Origin: an uncultured Flavobacteriales bacterium
Lineage (GTDB): Bacteria; Bacteroidota; Bacteroidia; Flavobacteriales_D; Sanyastnellaceae
Direction of reading: 5' to 3'
NCBI GenBank assembly: GCA_938092195.1
Contig: CALKHD010000137.1
Span: 1 to 7,988, forward strand
Length of the DNA stretch: 7,988 bases
Positions within the stretch are counted from its first letter, which is position 1. Each line of letters begins with the position of its first letter. The notes under the pieces were generated by a model that saw nothing but the letters and a program-made list of their open reading frames with translations, did not search any database and was not told where the DNA came from. The position numbers were made by a program, and so were the translations under genes. This document shows positions 7,722 to 7,988 of the stretch, in pieces.

Positions 7722-7988
7722 ATGCAGCCACGCAAGACACCCCAAGCTGACCTCGAAAACAAAAAAGGCACATGGCGTTCCGTTGGATTCGTCTCTGTGC
7801 TGTCACTTCTCCTCGCCGCCCTGGCTTGGACGAGCTATGACGTCAACATCGTGCGGGCCCTCGATTTCGAGGTGGACTTGCTCGAAGACGAGGTGATTCC
7901 AGTGAACGTGATTCCTCCGCCTCCTCCGCCTCCTCCTCCGCAGCAGACCACGGTGATTGAGATTGTGGACGACGAGGAAGAGATTGAA
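7722..7988 (+). CDS. tonB: Energy transducer TonB, N-terminal part (cut by window end)
   Basis: TonB sits in the inner membrane with ExbB and ExbD and passes proton-motive energy to outer-membrane TonB-dependent transporters, through a periplasmic proline-rich linker and a C-terminal domain that binds the TonB box. Only the first 89 residues are here; the frame is open at 7988 and the C-terminal domain is outside. The start MQPRKTPQADLENKKG is the cytoplasmic stub typical of Bacteroidota TonB, followed by one membrane segment (about residues 20-36, ending AALAW). Then comes a periplasmic stretch DFEVDLLEDEVIPVNVI, nine consecutive prolines (65-73), and QQTTVIEIVDDEEEIE, the proline-then-acidic layout common in this phylum. 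The ATG at 7722 gives the expected N-terminus; no Shine-Dalgarno sequence precedes it. Which transporter it serves cannot be told, since these genomes usually carry several TonB copies. Confidence 0.92.
   Translation, partial: MQPRKTPQADLENKKGTWRSVGFVSVLSLLLAALAWTSYDVNIVRALDFEVDLLEDEVIPVNVIPPPPPPPPPQQTTVIEIVDDEEEIE

Noticed and set aside
7195..7806. Antisense open frame (203 codons) across the VanZ-family gene
   Set aside because: It spans three sense-strand genes and the intergenic gap; its Lys/Ser/Arg-rich middle is the complement of membrane-helix codons.
7684..7896. Short + strand frame overlapping the tonB start
   Set aside because: It is in a different frame from the clear TonB N-terminus and has no recognisable features.

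Overview
The window reads as a core-genome segment of a Bacteroidota bacterium, most likely one related to Flavobacteriales. It carries a gliding/type IX secretion SprA gene and the N-terminus of a TonB of the Bacteroidota form, and its start codons lack Shine-Dalgarno sequences, which is usual in this phylum. By eye the base composition is somewhat G+C-rich (not computed), higher than in many cultured flavobacteria. I cannot place it to genus.

Layout, all on the + strand and tightly packed: (1) positions 1-6848, the 3' ~2281 codons of sprA, whose 5' end (signal peptide and first part) lies upstream of the window; (2) 6888-7265, gcvH, the lipoyl carrier H protein of the glycine cleavage system, 39 bases after sprA; (3) 7246-7677, a VanZ-family small membrane protein that overlaps the end of gcvH by 20 bases if the first ATG is used; (4) 7722-7988, the first 89 codons of an energy transducer TonB, cut by the window end. 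There is no gene-free stretch longer than 44 bases, and I see no tRNA, rRNA, mobile element or CRISPR array.

The genes do not form one obvious pathway. SprA is the giant outer-membrane barrel through which type IX secretion substrates cross the outer membrane. TonB energises outer-membrane transporters from the inner membrane. GcvH is cytosolic one-carbon metabolism, and the VanZ-like protein is an inner-membrane protein of unknown role here. The likeliest reading is a conserved gene neighbourhood or loose operon, not a novel system. The points worth a second look are inside SprA (two highly charged inserts, a duplicated N-terminal module, three clustered cysteines, acidic loops), the gcvH/vanZ overlap, and the repetitive proline tract of TonB.
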